From Undaria pinnatifida (Eukaryota; Sar; Phaeophyceae; Laminariales; Alariaceae): DNA of 64,000 nucleotides. The stretch is from positions 1,492,046-1,556,045 of the forward strand of contig JABAKD010000026.1 of the NCBI GenBank assembly GCA_012845835.1, read 5' to 3'. Under the pieces are notes generated by a model. The model was not told where the DNA came from. It saw nothing but the letters and a program-made list of their open reading frames with translations, and did no database searches. The translations under genes were made by a program, and so were the position numbers. Each line of letters begins with the position of its first letter. Position 1 is the stretch's first letter. This document shows positions 12,890 to 25,100 of this stretch, piece by piece.

Positions 12890-13440
12890 GTTGACGGCGA
12901 GGTCTTGGACAAAGCGGGGGACGGCAGGAACGCGGTGTAGCGATGCCGCAGTGGGGTCTTCATCTTGGGCTATTCGTTGGCCGACGGGAGCGCCGTGAGG
13001 CGATGTCGCGGCGAGGTCTTGGCCTTGGGCAAAGCGGTGGTCGGCGGGAACGCCGTGAGGCGATGCCGTGGCGACGGTTTGGTCCGGGACAAAGCGGTGG
13101 CCGGCGGGGACGCCTGAGGCGATGCCGCGGCGGGGTCTTGGCCTTGGACAAAGCGGTGGCCGGTGGCGACGCCGTGAGATGATACCGCGGCGGGGTCTTG
13201 GTCTTGGGCAAAGCGGTGGCCGACAGGAGGGCCGTGAAGCGGTGCCGCGGCGGGTCTTGGTCTTGGGCAAAGCGGTGGCCTACGGGAGCGCCGTGAGGCG
13301 GTGCCGCGGTGGGTCTTGGTCTTGCACAAAGCGGTGATCGGCAAGGACGCTATGAGACGATTCCGCAGCGGGGTTTTGGTCTTGGGCAAAGTGGTGGCCG
13401 ACGGGAGCGCCATGAGGCGGTGCCGCGGCGAGGTCTTGAT
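12890..13440. repeat. 60-bp minisatellite, about nine copies
   Basis: The words aaagcggtggc and gccgtgaggcgatgccgcgg recur with spacing 59-60 bp (for example 13,031, 13,091, 13,150, 13,210, 13,269, 13,328, 13,388). Units differ by substitutions. Because most units are 60 or 59 bp, long open frames exist on both strands; I do not treat them as genes. Confidence 0.9.
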
Positions 13441-13489
13441 CGTAACGTGGAACAGCGAATCGCGGCAAAGCGAGTCGGTGGTAAGGCCT

Positions 13490-13705
13490 TGGGGAAAGTG
13501 GGAGCCGAGGAGAAGGCTGCGAGGCGATCCAGCGGCGGGGGCTTGGGAAAAGCGGAGGGCGAGGGGAAGGCTGTGAGGCGATCCGGCGGCGGGGGCTTGG
13601 GTAAAGCGGAGTCCAAGGGGAAGGCTGCGAGGCGATCCAGCGGCGGGGGCTTAGGGAAAGCGGGGACCAAGGGGAAGGCTGTGAAGCGATCCGGCGACGG
13701 GGTTC
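13490..13705. repeat. 54-bp minisatellite, four copies
   Basis: aaggctgcgaggcgatcc and agcggcgggggcttgggaaa recur every 54 bp (aaag at 13,495, 13,549, 13,603, 13,657). It is distinct from the adjoining 60-bp array but shares the gaggcgat core, so it may be an offshoot. Confidence 0.85.
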
Positions 13706-14035
13706 GGGGCGGCGATGGCGGCCACGAATGGCCGTGTAATCTGGGCTGAATCCGAGGCGTCCACACGCGGTCCGTGGCGGCGGTAGTCAACGAAATCGTT
13801 GTTGGTGCAGGGGAACGGGGGGATGGGCTCGAAGCAGTTGTGGGCAGGTGGGACAAGCCCCCCCAAGCCAATGCCCGGAATGAAAAGCTCGATTGCAGTG
13901 AAACCGTAGGCTTGGATAAGGTGGATGCAGACGGTGTCGGGGCTGGTGAGGCGGTTGAACCCGGTACGGTCGAGGTCGGTGGCTGGTGAGGGCTGGGAAA
14001 CCCGAGGAGCGGACCAATTTGACTAGGACGAGAAA

Positions 14036-14620
14036 CCCGGCTCTGGTCCCATGTGCCGTGCTGCTGTTACTACCGCTGCTACATACACCTTCTTCTGCTT
14101 CTGCTGTGCTGCTGCTGATTCTAATGCTGCCCCTGCTACGAGAACAGCACCACCAACCAGTCGTACGGGTACCGACTTTTTCTCTCTCTGAAGACACTAC
14201 TGGGTGTGCGGCATGCTTTGATTTGACAGGCATTGCTGATCTACGTTATATACGAAGTACGAGTACAGTATGGGTTTCTCCCATGCTGATCGTGTGTTGG
14301 TGATCGGAGATGCAGATTGTGAGCGTTTACAATTCAACCGAAAAAACAGGAAGCACTATCTGTTATGCTGCAGCATGTTGCTGTACGAGTACCTTTTTTC
14401 AGAGGTTGATCGACGAGACACACGCACAGCGACTTTGACCCGGCTCTAGTCCCGTGTGCGTTCTGCTGTTACTACCGCTGCTTCTACATCTTCTGCTGTA
14501 CGAGTAGTAGTTATTCTCAGGGGGTTGTTGGACGACTTTTTCTTTCTGTAAAAGCTATAGACTATATGCTGCTGTACGAGTACCTATCTTCAGGAGGTTG
14601 ATCGACGACTTATTTTTCTC
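14036..14620 (+). repeat. dispersed repeat copy 2 with internal duplications
   Basis: 14,195-14,435 repeats 8,440-8,610. In addition cccggctct.gtcccgtgtg and ctgctgttactaccgctgct occur at about 14,036 and again near 14,438. The phrase ctgctgtacgagtacct..., followed by ggttgatcgacga, occurs three times between 14,375 and 14,620. Confidence 0.7.
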
Positions 14621-15000
14621 TCTGAACACAGAACGTAAATATCAAACAGCGTACATATTCGTTTAGCTTGTACGGGATAATAAAAAGCCGACAATACCTG
14701 AGATAGATAGATGCTGATCGTTCTGTCAAGAGTTCAACCAAAAAAAACGGGAGAACTGCCATACCTAAGCTGCTGCTGCTGAACGAGTACCTGCTATATC
14801 CACAAGCAAGCCCACAAGCGCGTCGAGAACAACAACAGCTCTCCCTCTTTTCCCTTTTTCGTTCGGGATACCCGAAGCAGTGATGGCGAACCTACCGGTA
14901 CACCCTCAATGCGATAAGTCCCGACTCCCCTTTTGAAGACGCTCTGGAAAAAAAATATGTGGGGTCGACTGTACAAGGTACTCCATATAATATAATATAA
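14621..15000. other. no gene seen
   Basis: AT-rich sequence with no convincing frame, exon or repeat. Confidence 0.4.
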
Positions 15001-15720
15001 TCTCCCCCCCCCCCCCCCCCCCTCTTGCTCTCCCTTACTCAAACGCCCCACCAAATATCGAAATCCGCCACATTAATAAACACTTCACGCACAGGATATC
15101 ACCTCATTATCTTTCGAGAGCCATCCATGCCGCTGTGTTCCTCCCCCCCCCCCCCCCCCCCCCTCGCCTCGAACGCCCCCTTCTTCCCCATCACCCGCAC
15201 CTTCGCCTAGACCTAGCACCACACGTATAACAAACCCCTCACCTAAAGCCGCTTCCCCCCCCCCCCACCCCCCACCCCCGCCCCCACCCCCCACCCTCCC
15301 CCCCCAACCCATCCCAACCCCACCCCCTCGAACACTCCACCCTCTCTTTACTCACTGATTGTACGACTTACCCCAGGATATACACGATAAACTGATGTAT
15401 TATTTCCAAAAATGTCTCATTTATCCCCTCGAAATAATGTATAGTTTCCAGGCACATATCGAGCTGCCCCCCCCCCCCCCCCCCGCCCCCAATAATATAC
15501 TGGTGCCAAAACCGTCAGATTTATCCCCTCGAAAGGATTTATAGCTTACATGCACAAATTGCCCCTTCCCCCCCCCCCCCCCCCCCCCCCCCCGCCCCCC
15601 TCCAAACCCGCTCGCTTTTGATCAAAACCAGGCCCCCCCTTTCCCTTCACAGCTGTCAGATTTTGTCCCCCTCAGAAACGGGTTTTATAGTTTCCGCGCA
15701 CAGACTGACTAAAATCATCC
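15001..15720. repeat. poly-C arrays in an imperfect repeat
   Basis: At least five long C homopolymers occur near 15,003, 15,143, 15,258, 15,467 and 15,568. The last two lie inside an imperfect unit with tttatcccctcgaaa and ttatag(c/t)tt, repeated at about 15,418, 15,521 and, diverged, 15,660. Strand bias is complete: all runs are C on the + strand. Confidence 0.8.
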
Positions 15721-15799
15721 TGTTGACCCTGATAGCTACACTGTAGCTGTAAGGGGAGTCGCCGACCTATATCCTTAATGAGGACACACAACTCGTAAT

Positions 15800-15885
15800 G
15801 CGCGCGATCGGAGTATCACACACAGCTTGCAAAGATGAGTTTCGACGAAATCTTCGATCTCACAGCTGGAGTGTATTTTAATTTT
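15800..15885 (+). repeat. copy of the MSID dispersed repeat, frame diverged
   Basis: gcgcgatcggagtatcacac, then acagcttgcaaagatgag and a diverged coding-like stretch (MSFDEIFDLTAGV). It shares its 5' leader with the copy at 4,462. Confidence 0.65.
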
Positions 15886-16009
15886 TATAATATAATAATA
15901 GTCTATATATAATGCATCGCAGATATGGCTACAGTACTGGGCCCTCTAGTCTATAGTGCCGGTTACAAGAAAGTAATCGCGAAATTAGCAAGGGTGTGTC
16001 CTGAGATTT

Positions 16010-16113
16010 GACCGGCACTATACAGGGCACCGGCACTATTCAGAATAGTGCCTCAATAGTGCCGGTCCGGCATTATTGAGGTTTCTCAATAGTGCCGGAC
16101 CGGCACTATTGAG
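16010..16113. repeat. palindromic cluster of AATAGTGCCGG words
   Basis: Two hairpins stand side by side. The one at 16,051-16,081 has one mismatch. The one at 16,085-16,113 is perfect, with ctcaatagtgccgg, one spacer base, then its reverse complement. Two further accggcactat words lie just upstream. Confidence 0.85.
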
Positions 16114-16249
16114 GAGGTGCTTTATTTCATGGTGTGGCGCTCACGCTTTGCGGGGCCAACAGAGTGCGAAATGGATGGAAATTATACTTTTAATACATAA
16201 TTTCAAATTATGTATTAATAGTGGACGAAGCTAAATCTCAGTCCTCGTT

Positions 16250-16560
16250 GCCCTCGTTCGATGTTGCAAGATAAAAAAAAGACAAAACAGAAAAAGAGAC
16301 ACGACAGGAAGCGCACTGCCAAAAAACAAACAACCATGTATGTACTGTACCCCCCGCCCTCACTTGTCGCGACAAAGTCCCTCATGTCTGCCTGGCGCAC
16401 CCGCTTCGATGTTGCAAGCAAAAACAAAAACAAATACAAGTAAACCAAGACAAGCACGACAGGAAGCGCACCGCAAGAAAATCAGACGACCATGTACCCC
16501 CCGCCCTCACTACGTCGCGACAACTTTCTCTGTCCGCCTGGCGCACCCGCTCAGGGGAAT
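16250..16560 (+). repeat. 155-bp imperfect tandem duplication
   Basis: Both copies run from cgatgttgcaag through cacgacaggaagcgcac, accatgta and ccccccgccctcact to tgcctggcgcacccgct (second copy gtccgcctgg). The spacing is about 150-155 bp. Confidence 0.8.
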
Positions 16561-16736
16561 GCGCTGCGATCATCGCCATCTACGCTTTCGTTAGGTAGAA
16601 CGCCACGTCTCCGTTGCCACCTCCTCTGCTGCCGCTTCCAGACGCCGAAGTGAGACGACAGCTCATCATAAGCCGGTGGAGCACGGCGCTCGCGCCCCGT
16701 GTTTTCATCGCCACTGCCCTCCCCCTCTTTGTCATC

Positions 16737-16976
16737 CCCCTCTTTGTCCTCCTCCTCTCGTCCTCCTCCTCTTCGTCCTCCTCCTCTTCGTCCTCCTCCT
16801 CTTCGTCCTCCTCCTCTTCGTCCTCCTCCTCTTCGTCCTCCTCCTCTTCGTCCTCCTCCTCTTCGTCCTCCTCCTCTTCGTCCTCCTCTTCGTCCTCCTC
16901 CTCTTCGTCCTCCTCCTCTTCGTCCTCCTCCTCTTCGTCCTCCTCCTCTTCGTCCTCCTCCTCTTCGTCCTTCTCC
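16737..16976. repeat. 15-bp minisatellite tcgtcctcctcctct
   Basis: About sixteen near-perfect units, one of them shortened. All six frames stay open, giving poly-Ser on + and DEEEE repeats on -. I do not call any of these proteins. Confidence 0.95.
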
Positions 16977-17213
16977 TCGCCACATCCTCCCTTGCAGACG
17001 TGGCCATCAGGGGCTTGCGACGTTCTGTGTCTTGTTGAAGGCAAACATCACCTTCCGCACAAAAAGCATGGTGCGCCTCTGCGTAGAGCTCTTCGGGTCG
17101 GCAGCAGCACTTGTACCCTCTTTTCTGTGCCGCGTCTGTTCTCTGTCTTGGTGTGTGTAGTGAATCGGCACTCTTGCGGGGCGCCGTGGTGCCTAACCGG
17201 CACCGCGGGGCAG

Positions 17214-17325
17214 CCCTCAATAGTGCCGGCCCGGCACTATTGAGGGCGCTGTCTGTATCCAGAGATGTTACCGGCACTATATCGGGCACCGGCACTATTC
17301 AACCGGCACTATAGAAGGCCTAGTA
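17214..17325. repeat. perfect 33-bp palindrome plus accggcactat words
   Basis: 17,214-17,246 is ccctcaatagtgccgg, one base, and its exact reverse complement. Three more accggcactat words follow before 17,320. Same family as 16,010-16,113, so the two clusters may bound one unit of about 1.3 kb. Confidence 0.85.
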
Positions 17326-17394
17326 CTGTACCTGGTACTGCAGGTATTGAGGCCGCGCCTCATTACCACCAACTAGTAGTAGTAATCCGGTCGC

Positions 17395-17465
17395 CCCGGT
17401 GGCGTATCAGGTTATCCTCGAGCCTGGCAGAGGTCAGTTTCGTGAGTTCGAGCCCCGCCGAGTGC
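17395..17465 (+). repeat. tRNA-like sequence with A-box and B-box words
   Basis: tggcgtatcagg (17,400-17,411, A-box-like) and gttcgagcc (17,446-17,454, B-box-like) have tRNA-like spacing. No matching acceptor stem can be formed, so a tRNA-derived SINE head or pseudo-tRNA is likelier than a functional tRNA. Confidence 0.35.
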
Positions 17466-17759
17466 ATACTCGTATAAATTCGTTGGGACTTTTTCTTGAG
17501 CACAAATTGACTTGCGGAAAGCGCGAGAGCGTGAGTTAGCAACATTCGATGAAAAATCGACGAGCAGTGGGACTGCTGAACCCTATGCGCGATAAAAATT
17601 GAAGGCAAGAACCGGGGGGGAGAAGGGACGACACCTGTGACAACGGCTTGTCCAGAAGCTGGAAAGTGAAAGTGTGAGAAAAAAAAAAAGAAAAAAAAAA
17701 AAGTAAGTTAGCCCAATGCCATCCTTAGCCAGTTCCTAGGGTCTGCTAGTACTAAGTAT

Positions 17760-17960
17760 GACATTTTTCTTTCTTTTTCTTTTTCTTTTTCTTTTTTCTT
17801 TTTTTTCTCTGCTTCTTTCCTTGCTTTCTTGTCTTTCTTGTCTTTTCTTGCTTTTCTTGTCTTTTTCTTCTCTTCGCTTGCCTTTTTCGTTTTGTTTCGT
17901 TTTTCTTCTCTTTTCTTTCCTTTCCTTTATCTTCTTTTCTTTTCTTTGTTTCTTTTTCTC
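17760..17960. repeat. 200-bp polypyrimidine tract
   Basis: Almost uninterrupted C and T on the + strand, mostly cttttt and cttgtcttttcttg words, with rare G. Possible triplex-forming tract upstream of the next gene. Confidence 0.85.
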
Positions 17961-18129
17961 CAATTCACTTATGCCTGCCGTGCGTATGCGTAGTGATAAA
18001 TACTACGTGTAATATATACGCGTGGTAGTCTTCCTCGGGTGACAATCGGAATATTTGGTTTCTCCAGGCGTGAGTAGTGAGACGTATGCACCGGCCTGGA
18101 CCTGGCACATCGTAGACTGACTCCCGATT

Positions 18130-18500
<371 letters not shown>

Positions 18501-19137
18501 GACACCACCCAAATATCGGGGCAAGCAACACCGACCAGCCCGAACGTATCCAATGTACACGGTTAGGGTACTTGGCCACTGCAATATCAGAACCAAGTAA
18601 GTACTGAGCGGAGTACTAAAACACAGACTGGGTGCTAACCCAAGCTATAACACATGTTGACTATCCTGCTATTACTCGAAGCGCCGGCTCGTCTGAATGA
18701 CGCAGCACAGCACACGTGTTTTCTGCTGCATGCACGTGGTGTAGGGCGTGTATGTTGTACAAAGCACAAAGTATCGTACACAAAAAGTGTTTTTCTAGAC
18801 GTCGTAGACGACACAAAAAAAAAGAACGAGCGTCTTTCAACACGCGCTTCCGGGGCCTGGAATCGCCCGGAGGAAGATCATCATCGATGCTGCACACTTC
18901 ATTGACAAGATATCTTGCAGCTCCTTTCACAAGAGAGATACCGCAGCAGCCAACATCCAAAATCCAGAATCCGTGAAGGGAAGCAAGAAGAGTTTCCCAA
19001 ATAGCGAGAGGCGTTTTCGTCAATAAAGTGAAACGGTCATATTTTGCGTGCCGCTCTTCCGTCTTCCTCGCTTCCAGTGACGCCACGACCTCGTGCAACA
19101 TCTAACACAATAATAACAACGACGTCAATCAAGGACT
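18501..19137 (+). other. upstream region of the 638-aa gene
   Basis: No coding signal. It should contain the promoter and 5' UTR of the gene starting at 19,138. No TATA box or initiator could be assigned. Confidence 0.4.
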
Positions 19138-22100
19138 ATGAACGAGGACGAGGATGCATCCTTGAGTGCCAGCGACGGCGATCTATCTTCGGCATACCTG
19201 AGCGATGGAGAGCAGGGTGCCAAAGCAATGAGAACGGGAGATCTGACCCCGCCCGAGCTGGGCGATTCACCTCCATTGCTGAACGGGTATTGCCAGACGT
19301 ACATTGTACGGAAACAGGACCAGCTGAGGGATCAGGGGAGGAACCGGCAGGTGCGCGTTCGACGATAAGAACTAGGGTAGAGCCTAAAACCTACTATCTC
19401 CTGCGTTAATTGATGTGGTATTAATAGTCAGTCCGCCGCTGATCTGGTTGTTGTGTTTTTGGTACGTGGATGTTGTGTAGTTTATGTTGTTTTGCGACGA
19501 GCGCGACGCGTGCGTGTGGTCGATGGCACGTGCACCACGACGTCGTGCAGAGCAGTCGTTCATTCCTCAAAGGTTTGACGCGGGTACCTTGTGCATAGCA
19601 TAACGTGAACCCAGCTATTAATAGTAAGCGGCACAGCGCAAGTTTGAGAAGATGTCTAGACTATAGGAGAGCTTCTTTCTCATTCTTGGTTTCCGCAATC
19701 GTTTCGAAAATCGGATACTATCAACGGTGCTGTTTCGATGCACCAGGCACCAGGTACACTGCCAACGTTCTTACGCCCACTACCTGGTATGAATCATAGT
19801 GCTTGTAGATAAGGGAGCAGGGCATCGTTCCCTCAAGATGTGTTCTCTTTCTCGTGTACCAGGTACCTGGTACATGATCTCTTTATATCTCTGCGCAGGG
19901 TATTCTCGACTCCGTGTCAACGTCCCTAGAGGGCATGCTGCTTGTGAGTGATACTGTATTACAGTAATCATGTAAACGAAACCATCACGCCTGCCCGTGC
20001 ATGAAAAAGGTGCTCTTTCGGTGCGGCAACTGGTGCTACACGGGAGTAGTGAGCTTTGCGGGGCTGGGCGATGGAGAAGCTATCACGCTGAAAGATATTC
20101 CACGGGCAGTGCCGATGTTGCAGCGACAGCAAGATCGGCTGAAGTTCTTCTGCTGTGCCGACAGGTGGGCTGGCGTGATAGTATCGGCCTTTATTATATT
20201 GAGAAACCAGGACGAAGCTGGTTTCAGTCCCTTCTTTCAGAGACGGTGTGTCCAACGCTAACTTCAGTATACAAAACAGCTGTTGAGTTTCTGATTCCCC
20301 GTAATCTTTAGGCTAGGTTTATTGTACCAGGGTAGAGCTCTTTCTTACGTGAGGGCATGTACGTAGTGTAAACAGTGTTTCTTCTCCCTTCAATGTTTTT
20401 GGCTCCAATCAGCCCCCAACGCTTCCGGTTTTCGCTTTTGATAGCCCGAGCACATGATGCCGTAGCTCAAGGCTATTTTGGAGGTATCTGGTTGTTGCCT
20501 CGCAAGCTTTCATGTTCGGTGAGGCTTGCAATATTTAGTGTGTGTATATATACCAGGTATGTATTGTGACCTCCGTGCCTCATGATTCGATCCAAGATTA
20601 TCTGCCCACCCTTTGGGCAATCGTACGTGCTATATTTAGCACACACTAGGGTACAGAGCTTTACTGTACGGGACGTCTGCCCTGACTGCATTGTGCGGAA
20701 GGGTATAATAGGTTTCGGCGCGTTCTGCACGATAAGACCTTGTGTTGTTCTGTACTACTGTAGTGCAGAGTACAGATATCATCGCCGATCTTGAACTTCA
20801 TCCAGAATCTTCTGTCGCAAGTCGCGAAAAGAGCGTCCCTTTTTATATCTGTGCGTGTTTCTTGTGTTGTCTTGGGCTTCCCTTCGAATCATACTGCACT
20901 AAAGGTCGTACGATTGCGGGCACGTGCCGTGTATATCGAGCCGTACGGTATATCGACCAAAAAGCATGCCCGTTGCTGTATCAGCGACAGGCGATGCTCG
21001 ATTCCCATCGTTTTTTAATTCGCAATCGTATTTCAACGGGAAACAAATATACCTGGTATGGGTTCGCGTAACATTGCTGTGCCTTGGGGGGTTCCCAATA
21101 GTAGTGCCGCTGAATAGTGCCACTTCTCTATAGTGCCAGTGAAATCGCTTGGCACCACTGGAACAACTTGCAGTAACTATACTATTTACAGTATCCTTGT
21201 ACCCAATAGTGCCGGTGCCCTGAATAATGCCGGTATACCCGTACATGGGTGATGCGGGCTTCGTGTTTTCGCGGTCGCCAGTGGGCGAGCGCATGGAAGC
21301 CCGTGGGCACCCGCGGGCGCCCATGGTCGCTCCTATGGGCGACCGCGATATCCCAACTCAGTTCACGTGTGTGCGTAGGAAGTACCGCGGGCGCCCACGA
21401 TCGTCCGCGGGTGCCCGTCAGTACTCCCGCAGTATCCTGCCGGTGTTCCCATCATGAGGGTTCCCGCATGAAGTTCCATGTTAGTCCCCGCGATACCTCC
21501 CATTGGACTCTTCACGGGTGCCCACAGTAGTTGTCATGGGCGCCCGCGTTCCGAATATCTCGATCCTATCCCTAAGAATGTGTACGCAAATATACTCCAG
21601 GCTAAAAAGCACTAGTCCCACGCGATAGTGTATGTATTCAATACTTCCCCTCTAACGCCAACACCAACCCCGACCCTGAGACATGTTCGGTGCTCGCGCG
21701 GGTACCCGCGGGAACGCCCGCGATAACTACCATGGGATACCGCGGGTTCACGCAGGTTATAAGCTAGGGTTTTGCGGGTGCCCGCGAAACCCCGCGGTAT
21801 GCCGCGGTAGCTCCTGCGGGCACCCGCGTGGCATGTCGCGAGATAACGTGGTACATCGCGGGATACCATGTGGGTGCCCATGAACTTCCCGCAGGCGCCC
21901 GCCCAAACGCCACGCAATGTGACGCATTGCGGTATATTGGGCCGGCATATACCGACACTATTGGTACCCCCACACGGTATTTCAGATACTTCAACTGTGG
22001 GTTCGACAAAGTCAAGGCTCCACTTTGCAAGCTTCGTGACAATTTCGTACCGATTTTTGGACTTAAGAGCTCGTCTTTGCAAATTTTTATTCACTGAGCA

Positions 22101-25100
22101 ACTCTCGAAATTTTCCGGCGTTGCCCGGACCAGTCTTGTAGGTGACCACTACCCCATTTACTATTGCTAAACGTATCCTATTCGAATTCCATGTACTCTT
22201 GTCATTTTCTTAAAATGAAAGTAAAACCTGCAAGATATCTCAGTCCGAAACTTTCTTCAATATACTCGTCGGTCGCGCGTGACATCAAACCTTAGGGTGC
22301 CATTGGATTCCGTCTACCGAATGCCGGTACAAATCCTTGCGGAGGCGCAGGAGTTTGTGGCGCAAGAGTTGGCATCTTCCAGAACGGCACATGAGCTGAC
22401 CAAGTGGAGCGGGGCGTTTCACTGGATAGACGATGACTCCTCCGCCTCGACGTACTTTGAGCTGCAGGCCGCGCTTCCCGCTTGCATGGACGGGTGAGAG
22501 CTCCAAGAAAATATGCGTTGTACGAGGCAGAGACATGAAACTCCTGGATAAGGCTTTGCGTTTCGTTCATTTGGTCTCAGCATAAGGGCGTTCCTGAAAA
22601 AGAGAATAGCGCACACACCACACCCCCAGGAATCAGAATGGAAACCCAACCGGAGCGTTGTCATCACAGGACGAAACAAAACAATACCGGTAGCATTTTT
22701 TCAAAGTATTAATTTCAGTTAGTTTGTTTTTAAGAACCCCCCCCCCCGCCCCTGCCCCTGTCTACTTAGCGAAAAACACATATGCGGCATGTCAATTTGT
22801 ATTTTTTCGGGCGCCCTTGCTCGGGGACTTTTTTGTTTTGTGGCTCAAATGAACTCGGTCGACGGATGTTGTACGCTATGTGCCCACGCGCGGTATTTAG
22901 AGCAACCGAAGCGCATCGAGTATGAGTTTTCGTCTTTTTTTTTGCGGTGAAATTGATTTAGTGCGTTTTCGCTCTGTGCACGTGAACATGCCACAGTATC
23001 TGTCGCCCACCCGTACCAGCTTGTCCCGCCGAACCCTCCGCTCCAGTGGTGGCAGTAACCGGTATGTGGGAATGTTATCCCACAGTTCCTCTCGGCATGA
23101 AAAGCTCACAGTAAAGCGTTAGGTTAAAGTGTTTCCCTCAATCCTAACCCCCGCCCGTTGTCAAAGGATCGCGTTGGTGGCGTGCAAGACGTACGCACGA
23201 GGGCTGATCTTCATAACTGTGTACCAGGAGAACTCCTTCTACATAGTCATGCAGGAAGGAGAGGGTGATCAGGTGCGACCCTTTTCGTCGGCATGGTGTT
23301 CAGGAGCGACACAAAACAACGGCAACGCAACCCCGAGCATTAGCCCTCCTTTCCTATACAGAAAAACCCTTGCTAAACCCTTGCTCCCTACGGCTAGATG
23401 CGAAAGCCTTGCCTATCTGAGCTAAAAACATCGATCGATTACACAGCCTATGGGTAAGAATTTCAACACAAAAACCTTGCGAAAGAAACGGCTGTACCCA
23501 TGTACCCGTTCCGTTTGCATGCCATTGAAGTTTGACGCATGCCCTCCACGCCCGCCACACCCATCGACCGCACTGGGATAGGCCCTCCTGGACATCCGAT
23601 TTCCGGATGTTTCTTACCACGGGCAGGGACTACACCTCAGGTCCTACAATGACACAAGATGCCCGTGGCGGAAGCTTACTCTTTGGCACTCCATCAAACC
23701 ATGTGAGTGGTTGCCAATTTTATTTCGACGTCCAGGGAAACGTCTCGGAACGAGTTGTAGAGTTCCCCTGGCAGCTCTAAGGGCTTGAAATCCCCGAAGG
23801 GGTGGGGCTAACCTGGCAGCTCCACTAGTTTACAGTCTCCGACAGGGGTGAAGGGCGCAAGTAGGAGCATCGTGATTACGGGCAATCTGTTCATTGCTCC
23901 GCCCACCCCCCGCATCTCTCGCCTGTGCCGCTCGCAAACTCTCCCAAAAACGGGTGTCGTCAACCGCATTTTTGACGGTCAGCGGCCGCGAGTCAGGCGG
24001 CGGAGGCGGAGGCGGAAGCGGCACAAGGGTGCTGTCGGTCTCCGTCAAAGCCGCAGACCACAAACCTCACCTCGACGTCCTACATGCAGACATACGTCAT
24101 CATGAAGCCGACGGGGACAGACACATTCGGCACCAACGACGCTTACCGGGATGTCCTGTTCAGGTGAGAGAAAACATCGAAACTACGGACCGAATCATGT
24201 TGTAGGATGCTGTTATCCTTCACGGGGAGAAAGGCAACGGGTGAGGGGGGGCGGTCGCCTATGCGCCAGGTCTCTTTGATGACAAAGAAAAAGGGAACAG
24301 GGGCGCTTCCCTGGCTCGAACTCACGTTCCACGGATTCAAATCGCATCCATGCTACATGACCAATTATCCCGAAAATGTTCGTGGCTCCTTTCCTAGTGG
24401 TATCATTTGTTCCAATTTCCTGACGAAATCCACATTGAATTTGTTTCATCTGCCGTCTAATCGACGAGAAACGATTAATTACTCTTCCAACGCTCCTCAC
24501 AGGAAGCTCCGTACACCAACGCGTAAGCTATCGATTTCCACCGGATCCAGTCGGGTGATATTTTCCACCTCCGGTTGCGGGCGTGCTAATTTACCGTAGT
24601 GTCAACAGTGATCCCCGTACGCAATATACATGGTTCAGGCACGGGCCGTGGCTCTCCTCCATATGCGTTGCCGTTGGAGGTATAAGAAGGTACCGACACC
24701 GACTGCCGCGCTCGTCTGGATGGTGACAATCTTCCTATTGGTTACTGGACTAACCCCTTCGGTACTGCACCCACGTTCATAAGGGGAAACTACTCGGAGG
24801 GAGTTGGTATGGGTCATTTTTGCCGCGATAAAAGGGTTAAGAGTCGGCCATATCGCAAGGGAACGGTGTTTTACGCGGTCGATTTTGTTAAGCTTGTGAA
24901 TGACTACAGGGAGTCCATTCAAACCCAAACGCCACCCGACACCGTCGGACTGTGCCTTTGCCGTGGTTGCTGACGACCGACCGACATCGTCGGGCTGTCC
25001 ATGTGCCGTCGTTGCTGTGGCACTAGGTTCGGGAGCTGGTGCTACAGCGGAACGGTGCAACTGACGCCTACCCTTTCGCTGGCGGATATTCCACACGTAA